From Pseudochryseolinea flava (GTDB taxonomy: Bacteria; Bacteroidota; Bacteroidia; Cytophagales; Cyclobacteriaceae), in NCBI RefSeq assembly GCF_003286915.1, contig NZ_QMFY01000006.1, positions 62,001 to 126,000 of the forward strand: 64,000 bases of DNA. The letters run 5' to 3'. A model generated the notes under the pieces. It did no database searches and had not been told where the DNA came from. It saw nothing but the letters and a program-made list of their open reading frames with translations. Positions 28,348 through 37,138 of this stretch are shown here, one piece after another. The position numbers and the translations under genes were made by a program. Positions within the stretch are counted from its first letter, which is position 1. Each line of letters starts with the position of its first letter.

Positions 28348-31332
28348 TTACCCGACTTTTTTCAATTTAAATTTGTTAATGCCTGTTTGAAGTTCGAGGG
28401 CGACGCCAGAAAGCTTGTTGCTGCCCTCGGTAATTTCGCCCATGGCACCATTCAATTGCTGCGACGCGCTCGCAGCTTCCTGTGTTCCTGCAGCAGTCTC
28501 TTCTGCGACAACAACAATCTGTTCGATGTTTTTCACGACGATATCTATTGTCGAACGTTGCCCGCTGGTAGCTTCTTGAATTTCCTTCGAGAAACTAAAA
28601 GTTTCATGGCTGGACTTTGCAATTTCTTGGAAGATATCCTGTGCTTCATTCGTGGCAGCGTTTCCGTCTTTTACACTACGCTGCATGGTGTCAATTGCTT
28701 TCGTTGCGGCTTGCGTATCTTTTTGAACATCGCTAATAATCTTTTCTATCTCGACAGCAGACTTGCGTGAATCTTCAGCAAGCTTCCTGATCTCTTCTGC
28801 AACAACAGCGAAACCACGACCTGCGTCGCCTGCGCGTGCCGCTTCAATTGCTGCATTCAAGGCGAGGAGATTTGTCTGACTAGCAATGTCAGTGATTACA
28901 TTTAACGTACGGCCGATTTCTTCTGAACGACGTGTTAAGATATCGATAGATTTAGATGTTAGTCCAGCAGACTCATTGATGCCGCTCATGTTATTGACCA
29001 AAGTCTTCATGATCTTCAATCCGCTTTCGCTGCTCTTTTGTCCTTTCTCTGCAGCCTTGTTGATGTGGTTTGCTTTTTTCTCCATGTCGTTCGCAGAGTT
29101 CATTACTTTCTCCACGAGTTTCGACGATTCATCTGTTCTTGCGGCCTGATCTTGTGCGCCTTTTGCCATCTGCGATATCGCTGCGGCTACTTCATTGGTA
29201 TTGCGCTTCATGCTCTCCGTTTTCTGCAACATGTTCATTGATGAACTAGCGACGACGTCTGCGTTCATGCCAATGCTGTAAAGCAAGTCGTTAAGATTGT
29301 CGATGGCTTTATTCAATGCACTCGCCATATTTTTGATGTCACCATTGGCGAGCATACGGAACCGTTGTGTAAGATCTCCATTTGACATCTCTGTAATGAT
29401 CTTATTAAATTCCATTACTGGTTCGGCTATAGATTGCAAAAGCTGATTGATGGAATCTGTAAGCTCGCGCCATGCACCTTTTGCATCAGCGATGTTAAGT
29501 CGGGTTTGAAGTTTACCTTCGTTTCCTGCAGCCTGCACCACCTTATTGACGTCCGTAAGAATCCGTTGTAATGTATTGCGAAGGGCGATGTTATCGTTCA
29601 CCATCTTGCCGATGTCGCCTTCTGCTTTAATGTTTAACTCGGCGCGCAAGTTTCCTTCAGCAAGCTCACTTGTAAATTTCGACACAGCTTTCAGGGCACG
29701 TGTAAATTCCGTTGCATCAGTTGCATACTTCACCACTTTCATGGGACGACCATTGATATCGAAGATCGGATTGTACGACGCCTGGATGTAAATCTCTTCG
29801 CCTTTGCGGTTGATGCGAGTGAAATTTCCGGATATAAATTCGCCGCGGTTGAGTGCTGACCAAAAATCTTTATACTCCTGACTTTGCGCGTACTTCTGTT
29901 CTACAAACATGCGATGATGCTTGCCTTTCACATCGTGAATAGAATAACCGAGCAAGTTTAAGAAGTTGTCATTTGCATGAAGGATCGTTCCATCGAGTTC
30001 GAATTCAATAACGGCATTAGAACGATTGACGGCATCCATTTGACCTTTGTTGTCGGCGGCTAAAAGTTTTTGTGCTGTGATGTCGGTCGCGAACTTTACA
30101 ACCTTGAATGGCCTTCCGTTCAAATCAAAAATTGGATTATATGATGCTTGAATCCAGATGTCTTTTCCGTTTTTGCCAATACGCTGAAATTCTCCGGAAT
30201 AGAATTCGCCGAGGCTAAGCTTCTGCCAGAAATCGGCATACTCCCGACTATTGGCGATGGCCGGCGGTACAAACAAGCGGTGATGTTGGCCAGTGATTTC
30301 TGCTAGGGAATATCCAAGCGTTTTTAAGAAGTTATCGTTTGCTGATAAAATAGTGCCATTCAAATCAAATTCGATGACAGCTTGTGATTTACTGATGGCG
30401 TCAATTTGCCCCTGATAATTTGCGGATGCCAGTTTGACCTTCGTGATGTCGTTGGCAAGTTTTACAACTTTTACGACGTGACCAAAACGATCGACGACAG
30501 GCGTATAGTTTGCCAGTAACCAAACTTCCGATCCGTCTAGTGCATGGCGTTTAAATTCTCCAGACTGTGCAATTCCTTTGCGGAGATTATTCCAGAAAGT
30601 CGTGTACGCATTGGTTTTGATATACTGCGCGTCGCAGAAAATGCTGTGATGTTTGCCGACAATATCTTTGAGCTCGCACTTCATGGCTGAAAGAAATAAT
30701 TCATTCGCAAGAAGCACTGTGCCATCCGGTGAAAATTCAATGAACGCCAATGTTGCATTGATTGCACTCATCTGTCCTTCAATTTCCATTTGCTTGCGCG
30801 CCATCTCTTCTTGTGTGGAAGTCATTTCTTCCATCGTTTGACGCATCTCTTCTTCTTGCGCTTGCGTTTGTTCTTTATAGCTCTTCAAATCTTCTTCCAA
30901 TCGCATCTCTTCCGAGATGTTTTTTAATACGAGCGTGTACTGAATTTCGTCCTGATGTTTCCTTTTCGAAATGCTCACATTGAGCCAACGGTAGGTACTG
31001 TCGGTGTTGATATAGCGAAAGTGATAAGGTTGCTCATTCGAAATCAATTCATCGACGTTAACTATTGTCGTCGGCAGGAACTGCTGTATGTTTTTTCCGA
31101 CGATATCTGATTTAGGATGAGCAAAAAGCGTCTCACCCGCGGTGTTGATGAAGTTAATTTTACGCGTTTCATTAAACTGAATGAACACGTCCGATGTGTT
31201 GTCAACGAGCTGCTGAAGGTGCAGCTGTGACTTTTCGAGTTCAGCAATTCGCTTCAAAAGGTCATTTGGCGTTTTCGAGGAACCCGCTCCTGCAGAGCCG
31301 TTGGCTTTCTCTTGATAATAGTTTTTCTTCAT
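28348..31332 (-). CDS. Soluble methyl-accepting chemotaxis protein with four PAS domains
   Basis: The 994-residue receptor has no membrane helix. The order is a divergent PAS domain (about 32-145), a Gln/Glu-rich coiled coil (about 150-185), three similar PAS domains of about 122 residues each (about 187-550), HAMP-like helical repeats (about 550-720) and a chemoreceptor signalling domain. The tip reads [27 protein letters not shown]. Each PAS copy contains FIEF/VIEF, ANDNFL or ANELFL, and GKHH/GQHH-x-x-F. The architecture is like BdlA-type and Aer2-type cytoplasmic sensors of redox, oxygen or metabolic state, but the cofactor is unknown. It is outside the chemotaxis operon and transcribed alone. 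Confidence 0.92.
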   Translation of the reverse strand: MKKNYYQEKANGSAGAGSSKTPNDLLKRIAELEKSQLHLQQLVDNTSDVFIQFNETRKINFINTAGETLFAHPKSDIVGKNIQQFLPTTIVNVDELISNEQPYHFRYINTDSTYRWLNVSISKRKHQDEIQYTLVLKNISEEMRLEEDLKSYKEQTQAQEEEMRQTMEEMTSTQEEMARKQMEIEGQMSAINATLAFIEFSPDGTVLLANELFLSAMKCELKDIVGKHHSIFCDAQYIKTNAYTTFWNNLRKGIAQSGEFKRHALDGSEVWLLANYTPVVDRFGHVVKVVKLANDITKVKLASANYQGQIDAISKSQAVIEFDLNGTILSANDNFLKTLGYSLAEITGQHHRLFVPPAIANSREYADFWQKLSLGEFYSGEFQRIGKNGKDIWIQASYNPIFDLNGRPFKVVKFATDITAQKLLAADNKGQMDAVNRSNAVIEFELDGTILHANDNFLNLLGYSIHDVKGKHHRMFVEQKYAQSQEYKDFWSALNRGEFISGNFTRINRKGEEIYIQASYNPIFDINGRPMKVVKYATDATEFTRALKAVSKFTSELAEGNLRAELNIKAEGDIGKMVNDNIALRNTLQRILTDVNKVVQAAGNEGKLQTRLNIADAKGAWRELTDSINQLLQSIAEPVMEFNKIITEMSNGDLTQRFRMLANGDIKNMASALNKAIDNLNDLLYSIGMNADVVASSSMNMLQKTESMKRNTNEVAAAISQMAKGAQDQAARTDESSKLVEKVMNSANDMEKKANHINKAAEKGQKSSESGLKIMKTLVNNMSGINESAGLTSKSIDILTRRSEEIGRTLNVITDIASQTNLLALNAAIEAARAGDAGRGFAVVAEEIRKLAEDSRKSAVEIEKIISDVQKDTQAATKAIDTMQRSVKDGNAATNEAQDIFQEIAKSSHETFSFSKEIQEATSGQRSTIDIVVKNIEQIVVVAEETAAGTQEAASASQQLNGAMGEITEGSNKLSGVALELQTGINKFKLKKVG

Positions 31333-31502
31333 GACAGCGATGTTTGAGAAAAAATGAGCGCTTCGTACACATTAAAAGTGCATACAAAGTTAACGCTCCC
31401 ATGGCTAAGCTTTATCCGAAGAAGGTTGTATTTGAATTTACGCTGTTGTCCGTAGACTTATGCGTAGAAGTACGTAGACATAGTTGGGGAAAACGGTTTG
31501 AT

Positions 31503-32075
31503 TTATCGATGCGTAGTGCGTCGTGAGAAGGCAAAAAAGATGATCACGAAACAGAGGAACATGGAACATGCAGCATAGAAACGTTCTTCGATAGTCCATG
31601 TTCTGCCGGCGAGAAATGAGACCACATTTGCACTGAAGAACAGGATGTAAGAAAGTACGGGCGTGGTGCGTGGACGCTTAAACGTGTCGACCATTTGTGG
31701 GATGCTGGCAATTACAACGGCGAGGCTACTGGCCACAATGCCAGCTTGCTCCCCGGCGGAATACCAAATAGCAACGCAAATAATAACCAGGAACGCGGTA
31801 ACATTTTCTACCCACGACCAAGATACTTGGCGCTTAACGACGAGCAGTAGCGTGACCGTTATAGTGCCTATTACATTACTGAAGGGAAGCCAATAATTTC
31901 CATGTTCAAGATAGGTTGTAATCGTAGCGATAGAATCCAATAATGCCCATAAAAGAAATGCAGCAAAACTTTGTTCGGCTTTGTTTCGCGCGATGCCGAC
32001 AATCAGTGGGATGTAGGCGATCATGGCAATAATGCCGGCAATTAACTGCATTGCGTCTTTATGTTCTGCCATCAT
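31503..32075 (-). CDS. Seven-helix membrane protein with PQ-loop-like repeats
   Basis: The 190-residue protein has about seven hydrophobic segments. Two halves each begin with a Pro-containing turn: IAYIPLIVGIARNK near residue 20 and IASIPQMVDTFKRP near residue 125. The second is a good PQ-loop (the motif of SWEET/SemiSWEET and KDEL-receptor-like transporters). I infer a small-molecule transporter or sensor; the family is not certain. The start overlaps the AlkD-like gene stop by four bases (ATGA), so the two are translationally coupled. The start at 32075 is followed at once by a second ATG. Confidence 0.65.
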   Translation of the reverse strand: MMAEHKDAMQLIAGIIAMIAYIPLIVGIARNKAEQSFAAFLLWALLDSIATITTYLEHGNYWLPFSNVIGTITVTLLLVVKRQVSWSWVENVTAFLVIICVAIWYSAGEQAGIVASSLAVVIASIPQMVDTFKRPRTTPVLSYILFFSANVVSFLAGRTWTIEERFYAACSMFLCFVIIFFAFSRRTTHR

Positions 32076-32776
32076 TTTCTTCCCGTCAATAGTTTTGTTT
32101 TCGTTTCTCTCAACGCGATTGCGGGTAAGGTATCACCCTGCAGCTTTAGATATTTTTCTACTGTGCTGCGATAATTTTTGATCATGCTACGCAACAACCA
32201 CGAGATTGCTTTTGTGATCAAAATTTCTTTCTCAGATTTTAGTCGCTCGATGTTATGGATGGCTATTGCTTCCATCCATGATGCTTTGTGGTGGCTCATA
32301 GGTGAGCACAAAAAGACCAATGAAGCTCGTCTTTTATGGATGTCTTTACTTTTAGAGAACTTTGTTAATAGAGGCGACCATGCGTTAGGTTGTAAGGGTA
32401 AAGTTTTGCTTGTAAAAGCTCCCGTGCAAACAACATCCACTTCAGCCCAACCGCACAGATGTTCTAGCCACTTATCAAAAGATTTTGGGTTAAAGGCTCG
32501 TTGGTCCGCAGTCGCGCGATCCAACAGCATCCCTGCCAACATTTTCTCAGTTGACGATACGCCTTTGATTAGGCTGTCGATGGTTGTGACAAATTCATTT
32601 TGCGAAAGTGCTTTGTTTTCCATAGACCACGTGCGGGCTATTGCACGGAGCGTGGGCGCATTGATGGCGAACCTGGGATTAGAGTTTCCGAGGTAGGTAT
32701 CGGAAAAAGTATGCTGTGTTGGTTCACCCGCGGCATGCTCAATTGCTTCAAGAAGATCGCGATGGTGTGAATTCAT
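32072..32776 (-). CDS. AlkD-like DNA alkylation repair glycosylase
   Basis: The 234-residue, all-helical protein matches the ALK/HEAT-repeat DNA glycosylases that remove bulky or cationic alkylated bases without base flipping. Supporting blocks are NPRFAINAPTLRAIARTW near the N-terminus, GWAEVDVVC (the Trp and Asp spaced as in the active site) and the late HEAT repeat KAISWLLRSMIKNY. Gene order with the PQ-loop membrane protein, which overlaps by four bases, gives an operon of two unrelated proteins. It is divergent from the lamin-tail lipoprotein gene, with about 100 bases between. Confidence 0.85.
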   Translation of the reverse strand: MNSHHRDLLEAIEHAAGEPTQHTFSDTYLGNSNPRFAINAPTLRAIARTWSMENKALSQNEFVTTIDSLIKGVSSTEKMLAGMLLDRATADQRAFNPKSFDKWLEHLCGWAEVDVVCTGAFTSKTLPLQPNAWSPLLTKFSKSKDIHKRRASLVFLCSPMSHHKASWMEAIAIHNIERLKSEKEILITKAISWLLRSMIKNYRSTVEKYLKLQGDTLPAIALRETKTKLLTGRK

Positions 32777-32880
32777 GGCGAAGAATACAAAATCTTATGC
32801 GTTTGGCTACGTTTAGCAATCGACGTAGCTGTGATATTTCTGTAATATTACCATATCTTTAAGGATTCATTATAATTAAT

Positions 32881-34152
32881 ATGCCTCAAACTGCCCCCTT
32901 TTCGGAACTAAAAAAGCATATCGTTAACGGTAGCGCATGGTTGGTACTTGCACTCGCTACAGCATTTCTAGCCTCATGCGGACCTGGGGATGATGAAGAT
33001 CCGGAGCCAACACCGGAAGAAGTCGCTATCAACGAAGTTTACAGTGCAGGCGATGACTGGATTGAGTTATACAATTCGTCAGATTCTCCAATGAACATTG
33101 GTGGATATAAAATATTTGACGACGAAACAGATAAGTATACGTTGCCAGCCGGTACCACTGTTCCTGCGAATGGGTTCTTGGTACTCTTAGCTGACGGGAC
33201 TGCAACAGGCATTCATACCAATTTCAAGATTACTTCTGATGGCGAAACAATATACCTCGAGAACGCAAGTGGAACATTAATTGACAAAGCTGAAGTGCCA
33301 GCGCTCAGTAATGGACAGTCATTCGGAAGATTTCCTGATGGAACAGGTGGATTTCAAATTTCAGGGAACTCAAGTAAAGCTGAATCGAACAATGATGCTA
33401 ATGCGCCAGCGATAAGCGATGTTACACGCATACCGTTAGTGCCAGGGTTGAATCAGGACGTCAATGTTACCGCCAAAGTTATCAGTGCAACAATCATCGG
33501 AAGTGTTAAACTTGTTTACAGATTTGATGGCGGTTCATTTAAAGAATTGAACATGGTTGCTGCCGGATCAATTTATTCAGCAACGATTCCTGCGCAGAAT
33601 GCTGAAGGCGAAATTGAATATTACATTTTGGCGAAGAGCAGTGCTGGTGTTCAGTCACGTCATCCGGCAAACACAGAAAACTACCACGACTATTTATTGA
33701 ACGATGATGAACTTCCTGTATTGAAGATCAACGAATTTATGGCGCTCAATGTATCGTGCTGTCCTGATGACGATAGTGGTGCGGAAGAGTTTGATGATTG
33801 GATCGAAATTTATAATCCGAATGACTTTGCAGTACCGATTGCTGGTATGTATCTCTCAGATAACAAAGACAATCCGTTTGGTAGTAAAATTCCATCAGAT
33901 GTTCCGCCGATTCCTGCAGGTGGCTTTGTGGTGTTCTGGGCAGATGAAATGAGAGATCAAGGATCGTATCACTTGAATTTCAAACTTAGTGGAACAGGTG
34001 AAGATATCGGTTTATTTTATATCGATGGGCGCCTGATAGATTCTTATACGTACGGCGCTCAAGCTGATGATGTCTCTTATGGACGTACCAGCGATGGCGG
34101 CGATACGTGGGGTTCGCTCACACCAAGTCAGGGATCATCGAATAACAAATAA
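32881..34152 (+). CDS. Lipoprotein with two lamin-tail (LTD) domains
   Basis: The 423-residue protein has an unusually long n-region before a lipoprotein signal (WLVLALATAFLASCGPGDDEDPEP; Cys at about 33, acidic residues after it). LTD domain 1 (about 47-150) shows INEVYSAGDDWIELYNSS and LPAGTTVPANGFLVLLADG. A middle immunoglobulin-like segment (about 175-270) and LTD domain 2 (about 280-420; INEFMALN, DDWIEIYNPNDFAVP, FVVFWADE) follow. LTD domains in bacteria are found on surface and secreted proteins, often with nucleases or CotH. The gene opens the DUF4956-adaptor-channel-CotH cluster, 38 bases before DUF4956. A TATCTTTA element 25 bases upstream may be its promoter. Confidence 0.88.
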   Translation: MPQTAPFSELKKHIVNGSAWLVLALATAFLASCGPGDDEDPEPTPEEVAINEVYSAGDDWIELYNSSDSPMNIGGYKIFDDETDKYTLPAGTTVPANGFLVLLADGTATGIHTNFKITSDGETIYLENASGTLIDKAEVPALSNGQSFGRFPDGTGGFQISGNSSKAESNNDANAPAISDVTRIPLVPGLNQDVNVTAKVISATIIGSVKLVYRFDGGSFKELNMVAAGSIYSATIPAQNAEGEIEYYILAKSSAGVQSRHPANTENYHDYLLNDDELPVLKINEFMALNVSCCPDDDSGAEEFDDWIEIYNPNDFAVPIAGMYLSDNKDNPFGSKIPSDVPPIPAGGFVVFWADEMRDQGSYHLNFKLSGTGEDIGLFYIDGRLIDSYTYGAQADDVSYGRTSDGGDTWGSLTPSQGSSNNK

Positions 34153-34190
34153 TCGCTCGTCAGAAGCCGACCTAAACCAAACCAACCCCA

Positions 34191-34859
34191 ATGTTCGAGT
34201 TATTTCCGGATCAGCCCGTGTATGAGTATTCACAGATGGTGAATATTCTGTACTCTTTTGTGTGGGCTTTTCTTTTGTCCTCCATCATCGCGATTGTTCA
34301 TCGTTTAACATTTACAGGCGATCAGTATCCAAAGAACTTTTTTCAGTCACTGATTCTCGGTGCGATTGTTACGACAATGGTGATGATGGCCATTGGCGAT
34401 AGTCTTGCGCGTGGACTCGGTGTTTTCGGTGCGATGGCGATCATTCGTTTTAGGACTCGCATTGACGATCCACGCGACGTATTGTTTTTATTTGCCGCAC
34501 TGAGTACAGGGCTAGCGATCGGTGTATATGGATTTACGATTTCTTTTGCCGGCACAATGCTCTTTAGCATCGTTGCGTTTATTCTGCACTTTTCACCTTT
34601 CAGAAGCTTCTACTTTAATAGCCGTCTTTATTTTACGTTGATTGATGCCAGTCACTTAGAAGAAGTTATTTCGACTATTGAACGATTTTCGCGCGATTAC
34701 AAAGTGATCAATATTTCTGACGATCGTGAGAAAGGTATGCGGTACCAGTATTCAATTTCGTTTTCTCGCGATGAAGATAAGTTTCAACTCGTGAGTGATC
34801 TGAAGCTTATTGACGGTGTGCGTCAAGTGAAAATTACACCCAATGAAGTTTTGAACTGA
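34191..34859 (+). CDS. DUF4956 inner-membrane protein
   Basis: The 222-residue protein has four or five membrane helices in residues 17-140 and a soluble C-terminal domain (about 142-222). The signature SLARGLGVFGAMAIIRFRT followed by DPRDVLFLFAALSTGLAIGVYG is typical of DUF4956. The arrangement (short helices, Gly-rich Arg-bearing turn, then a small ACT-like end domain) is reminiscent of MgtC, which I note as an inference. The role is unknown. In other phyla DUF4956 genes sit beside CotH kinases and VTC-type polyphosphate polymerases; here CotH is three genes downstream and VTC is absent. The HlyD-like gene starts 5 bases after the stop. Confidence 0.87.
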   Translation: MFELFPDQPVYEYSQMVNILYSFVWAFLLSSIIAIVHRLTFTGDQYPKNFFQSLILGAIVTTMVMMAIGDSLARGLGVFGAMAIIRFRTRIDDPRDVLFLFAALSTGLAIGVYGFTISFAGTMLFSIVAFILHFSPFRSFYFNSRLYFTLIDASHLEEVISTIERFSRDYKVINISDDREKGMRYQYSISFSRDEDKFQLVSDLKLIDGVRQVKITPNEVLN

Positions 34860-34864
34860 CCACA

Positions 34865-35863
34865 ATGAAACAGCAATCAGGATTTAATTGGTACTATGTA
34901 TTCATCGGACTTTTGTTCGTTGGAATGATTTATATCAGTGGACGTTACTTCAAAGGAAGCACAAGTTCATCTGTTGGTATCGCAAGCTCGAAAGAGTATA
35001 AAATCAATGCAGAAAAAGCATCGATCGTAAAAAGTGTATTAGTCGTGCCTGGTCAGCAAGTTAAAATGGGAGATCTATTGATGGAGCTTTCGAGCACAGC
35101 ATTGGATATCGAGATTGAAAAACTACAAGACCGCTTGGAGGTAATGCGTGGTGAACAGCAAGTGAAGGCCAAGAATGTTGAGTCGAAAATCGCCTACATC
35201 GTAGCTGATGAAGGTATAGTGGATGAAGAGCTTGAAGCGGAGATAAGTCAAACGCAAAGCGAGATAGAATTGAATCGGAAGTTGACGAAAGCATTTGTGA
35301 AAGATTCAGTGAGCGACGATTCGAAAAGTCCATTGCAAGTGAAGATAAACTCGCTTCGTGAACAGCAACGGAAACATCAATCAGCGGTTGATATCAAGAT
35401 TAGTGATCTTCAAAAGGATCATGCCCTTGATCAAACACAGCTGATTAATCAGATCAGATTATCGGAGCGAGAACTTGCACTTTTATTAGAAGAGAAGAAG
35501 AAGCTCAGTAAATATGCGATGAACGATGGCGTGATCGGAAACGTCTACATCAAAACAGGTGAGCAAGTGAATGCCTTTACGCCATTGCTTTCGGTAACGC
35601 CGTTGAGACCTGCCGCAGTGGTGGCGTATCTCGTTGGTCCAAAGACTTCGCAGTTTGATGTTGGATCAAAGGTGACTGTAAAGGCTTACGGTTTACAGTC
35701 GGCGAATGAGGTTGGCGGAAAAGTAATTGGTTACGGTTCGGTAACAGAACTTCCAGAGATTTTACAGAAGTCCACCGCAATTAAGGCATTCGGTCGCGAA
35801 GTATTCATCGAGATTGAAGGCAATAACGAATTGGCGAATGGTCAGAAAGTTTTAGTGAAATGA
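34865..35863 (+). CDS. HlyD/AcrA-type periplasmic adaptor protein
   Basis: The 332-residue protein has one N-terminal membrane anchor (about 9-27), a lipoyl/barrel-sandwich half-motif (ASIVKSVLVVPGQQVKMGDLLMELS), a long coiled-coil hairpin (about 80-210, highly charged Glu/Lys/Gln), the second lipoyl half (GVIGNVYIKTGEQVNAFTPLLSV) and a beta-barrel domain. It would bridge an inner-membrane component to the outer-membrane factor encoded next (4-base overlap). No RND pump or ABC exporter gene is adjacent, so its inner-membrane partner may be the DUF4956 protein; that is inference from gene order. Confidence 0.88.
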   Translation: MKQQSGFNWYYVFIGLLFVGMIYISGRYFKGSTSSSVGIASSKEYKINAEKASIVKSVLVVPGQQVKMGDLLMELSSTALDIEIEKLQDRLEVMRGEQQVKAKNVESKIAYIVADEGIVDEELEAEISQTQSEIELNRKLTKAFVKDSVSDDSKSPLQVKINSLREQQRKHQSAVDIKISDLQKDHALDQTQLINQIRLSERELALLLEEKKKLSKYAMNDGVIGNVYIKTGEQVNAFTPLLSVTPLRPAAVVAYLVGPKTSQFDVGSKVTVKAYGLQSANEVGGKVIGYGSVTELPEILQKSTAIKAFGREVFIEIEGNNELANGQKVLVK

Positions 35864-37107
35864 AATTGATGTTACGCGCGTTGCCAGTTCTTTTCTCCGT
35901 GTTGATCAGTGCAACGGTGGCCGTATACGCACAAAACGATGCGGAGGGATTTTTACTTGCTGCACGAGAAGATTCGGAAGTAAAATCTGTCGATAATCAG
36001 ATCAAATATTTAGATGAGAAACCTTACCGCCTTGCGCCACTGCAAAAGATTGAGCTGCGTACTGCGAGTAATCAACTCGATCCCACACGACAGGAGTATG
36101 GACTGCGGGTAAATCCAGCAAATCCGTGGGAGTTACGAAACAACAATCAATACTTTCGCCAATACAGATCAATGTTAGCGTTAGAGCGGGGAGTGTTGTT
36201 GAAAGAAGCTTTGTATGAGCGTTATTTATTGTTGGCAGATTTACGGTATCATCAAGAATTGAAGAATGTCAGGCAGAAGGAGCGTGAATTGATCGATACG
36301 TATATCGGCATCATGGAACAGCAGCAGTACTCAGATTTTTTCGATGGTGAAGACTATGTGAAGTTGAAGCTTGATCAAATCGACCGAGACGTAGAGGCTG
36401 AAGAAGCGGCATTTGAGCGTGACGACGTAGCACGGCAGATAACAACAATCTATAAGACAGACACAGACCCAACGGCGTGGAAAAGTGATACGCTTACATT
36501 TGAGCGCATGATGATGATCGTCGATAGTATCTTTAGTGTTCCCGCTACGCCCAGTACAATAGCCTATCACAACGAGCGCATTACACTTGCAAAAAAAGAA
36601 TATACTTTGGAAAAAGCGAATGTAAATCTTGGTTTTGTTCAGGCGACCTATGAAGAATTCAGGAAGGCGCAGGGGCGGCATCCATGGAGTATTTCGGCAG
36701 GGGTTACCATACCCATATTCAACCCGAATAAAGGAGACATGGCGAAGCGCAAGATAGAGATGATGGAAGAAGAACAGGAAAAGCAAGAGGTGTCGACAGA
36801 ACAACAAACGGCTTCAATTCGCGCCAGAGAGCAGTTACGGAACCTCATCAAAAGGTATACTAGTATTCAGGAAAAGATTAAGTCGTTGCGTGTCGATAAT
36901 ATTTCCAAGACACTCAACACCATGCAGGGAAACAATCCTGCGGTAAGGATTCGGTTGAATGCGAACATTTTGAAATTAGAGATCGTGGCTGTGAAATTAA
37001 AACAAAGTGTCTATTACGCGTACATAGAGTTTTTGGCGCAGATGGATGTTTTACAGCAGACGCCGATGATCAACTATTTTACGTCGGACCTTCGAGCGAT
37101 GGAGTGA
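35860..37107 (+). CDS. TolC-like outer-membrane efflux/secretion protein
   Basis: The 415-residue protein has a signal peptide (LPVLFSVLISATVAVYAQ) and long amphipathic heptad helices (LQKIELRTASNQLDPTRQEYG, LEKANVNLGFVQATYEEFRKAQGR) with short strand segments such as WSISAGVTIPIF, the pattern of an outer-membrane factor with two helical hairpins. SISAGVTIPIFNPN is the usual strand-to-helix transition of the second half. It is somewhat shorter than TolC. The first four bases overlap the adaptor gene, and the CotH-type gene follows 31 bases later. Confidence 0.83.
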   Translation: MKLMLRALPVLFSVLISATVAVYAQNDAEGFLLAAREDSEVKSVDNQIKYLDEKPYRLAPLQKIELRTASNQLDPTRQEYGLRVNPANPWELRNNNQYFRQYRSMLALERGVLLKEALYERYLLLADLRYHQELKNVRQKERELIDTYIGIMEQQQYSDFFDGEDYVKLKLDQIDRDVEAEEAAFERDDVARQITTIYKTDTDPTAWKSDTLTFERMMMIVDSIFSVPATPSTIAYHNERITLAKKEYTLEKANVNLGFVQATYEEFRKAQGRHPWSISAGVTIPIFNPNKGDMAKRKIEMMEEEQEKQEVSTEQQTASIRAREQLRNLIKRYTSIQEKIKSLRVDNISKTLNTMQGNNPAVRIRLNANILKLEIVAVKLKQSVYYAYIEFLAQMDVLQQTPMINYFTSDLRAME

Positions 37108-37138
37108 TAACATTGATTGTTCTTTCAATTTTTGGAAT

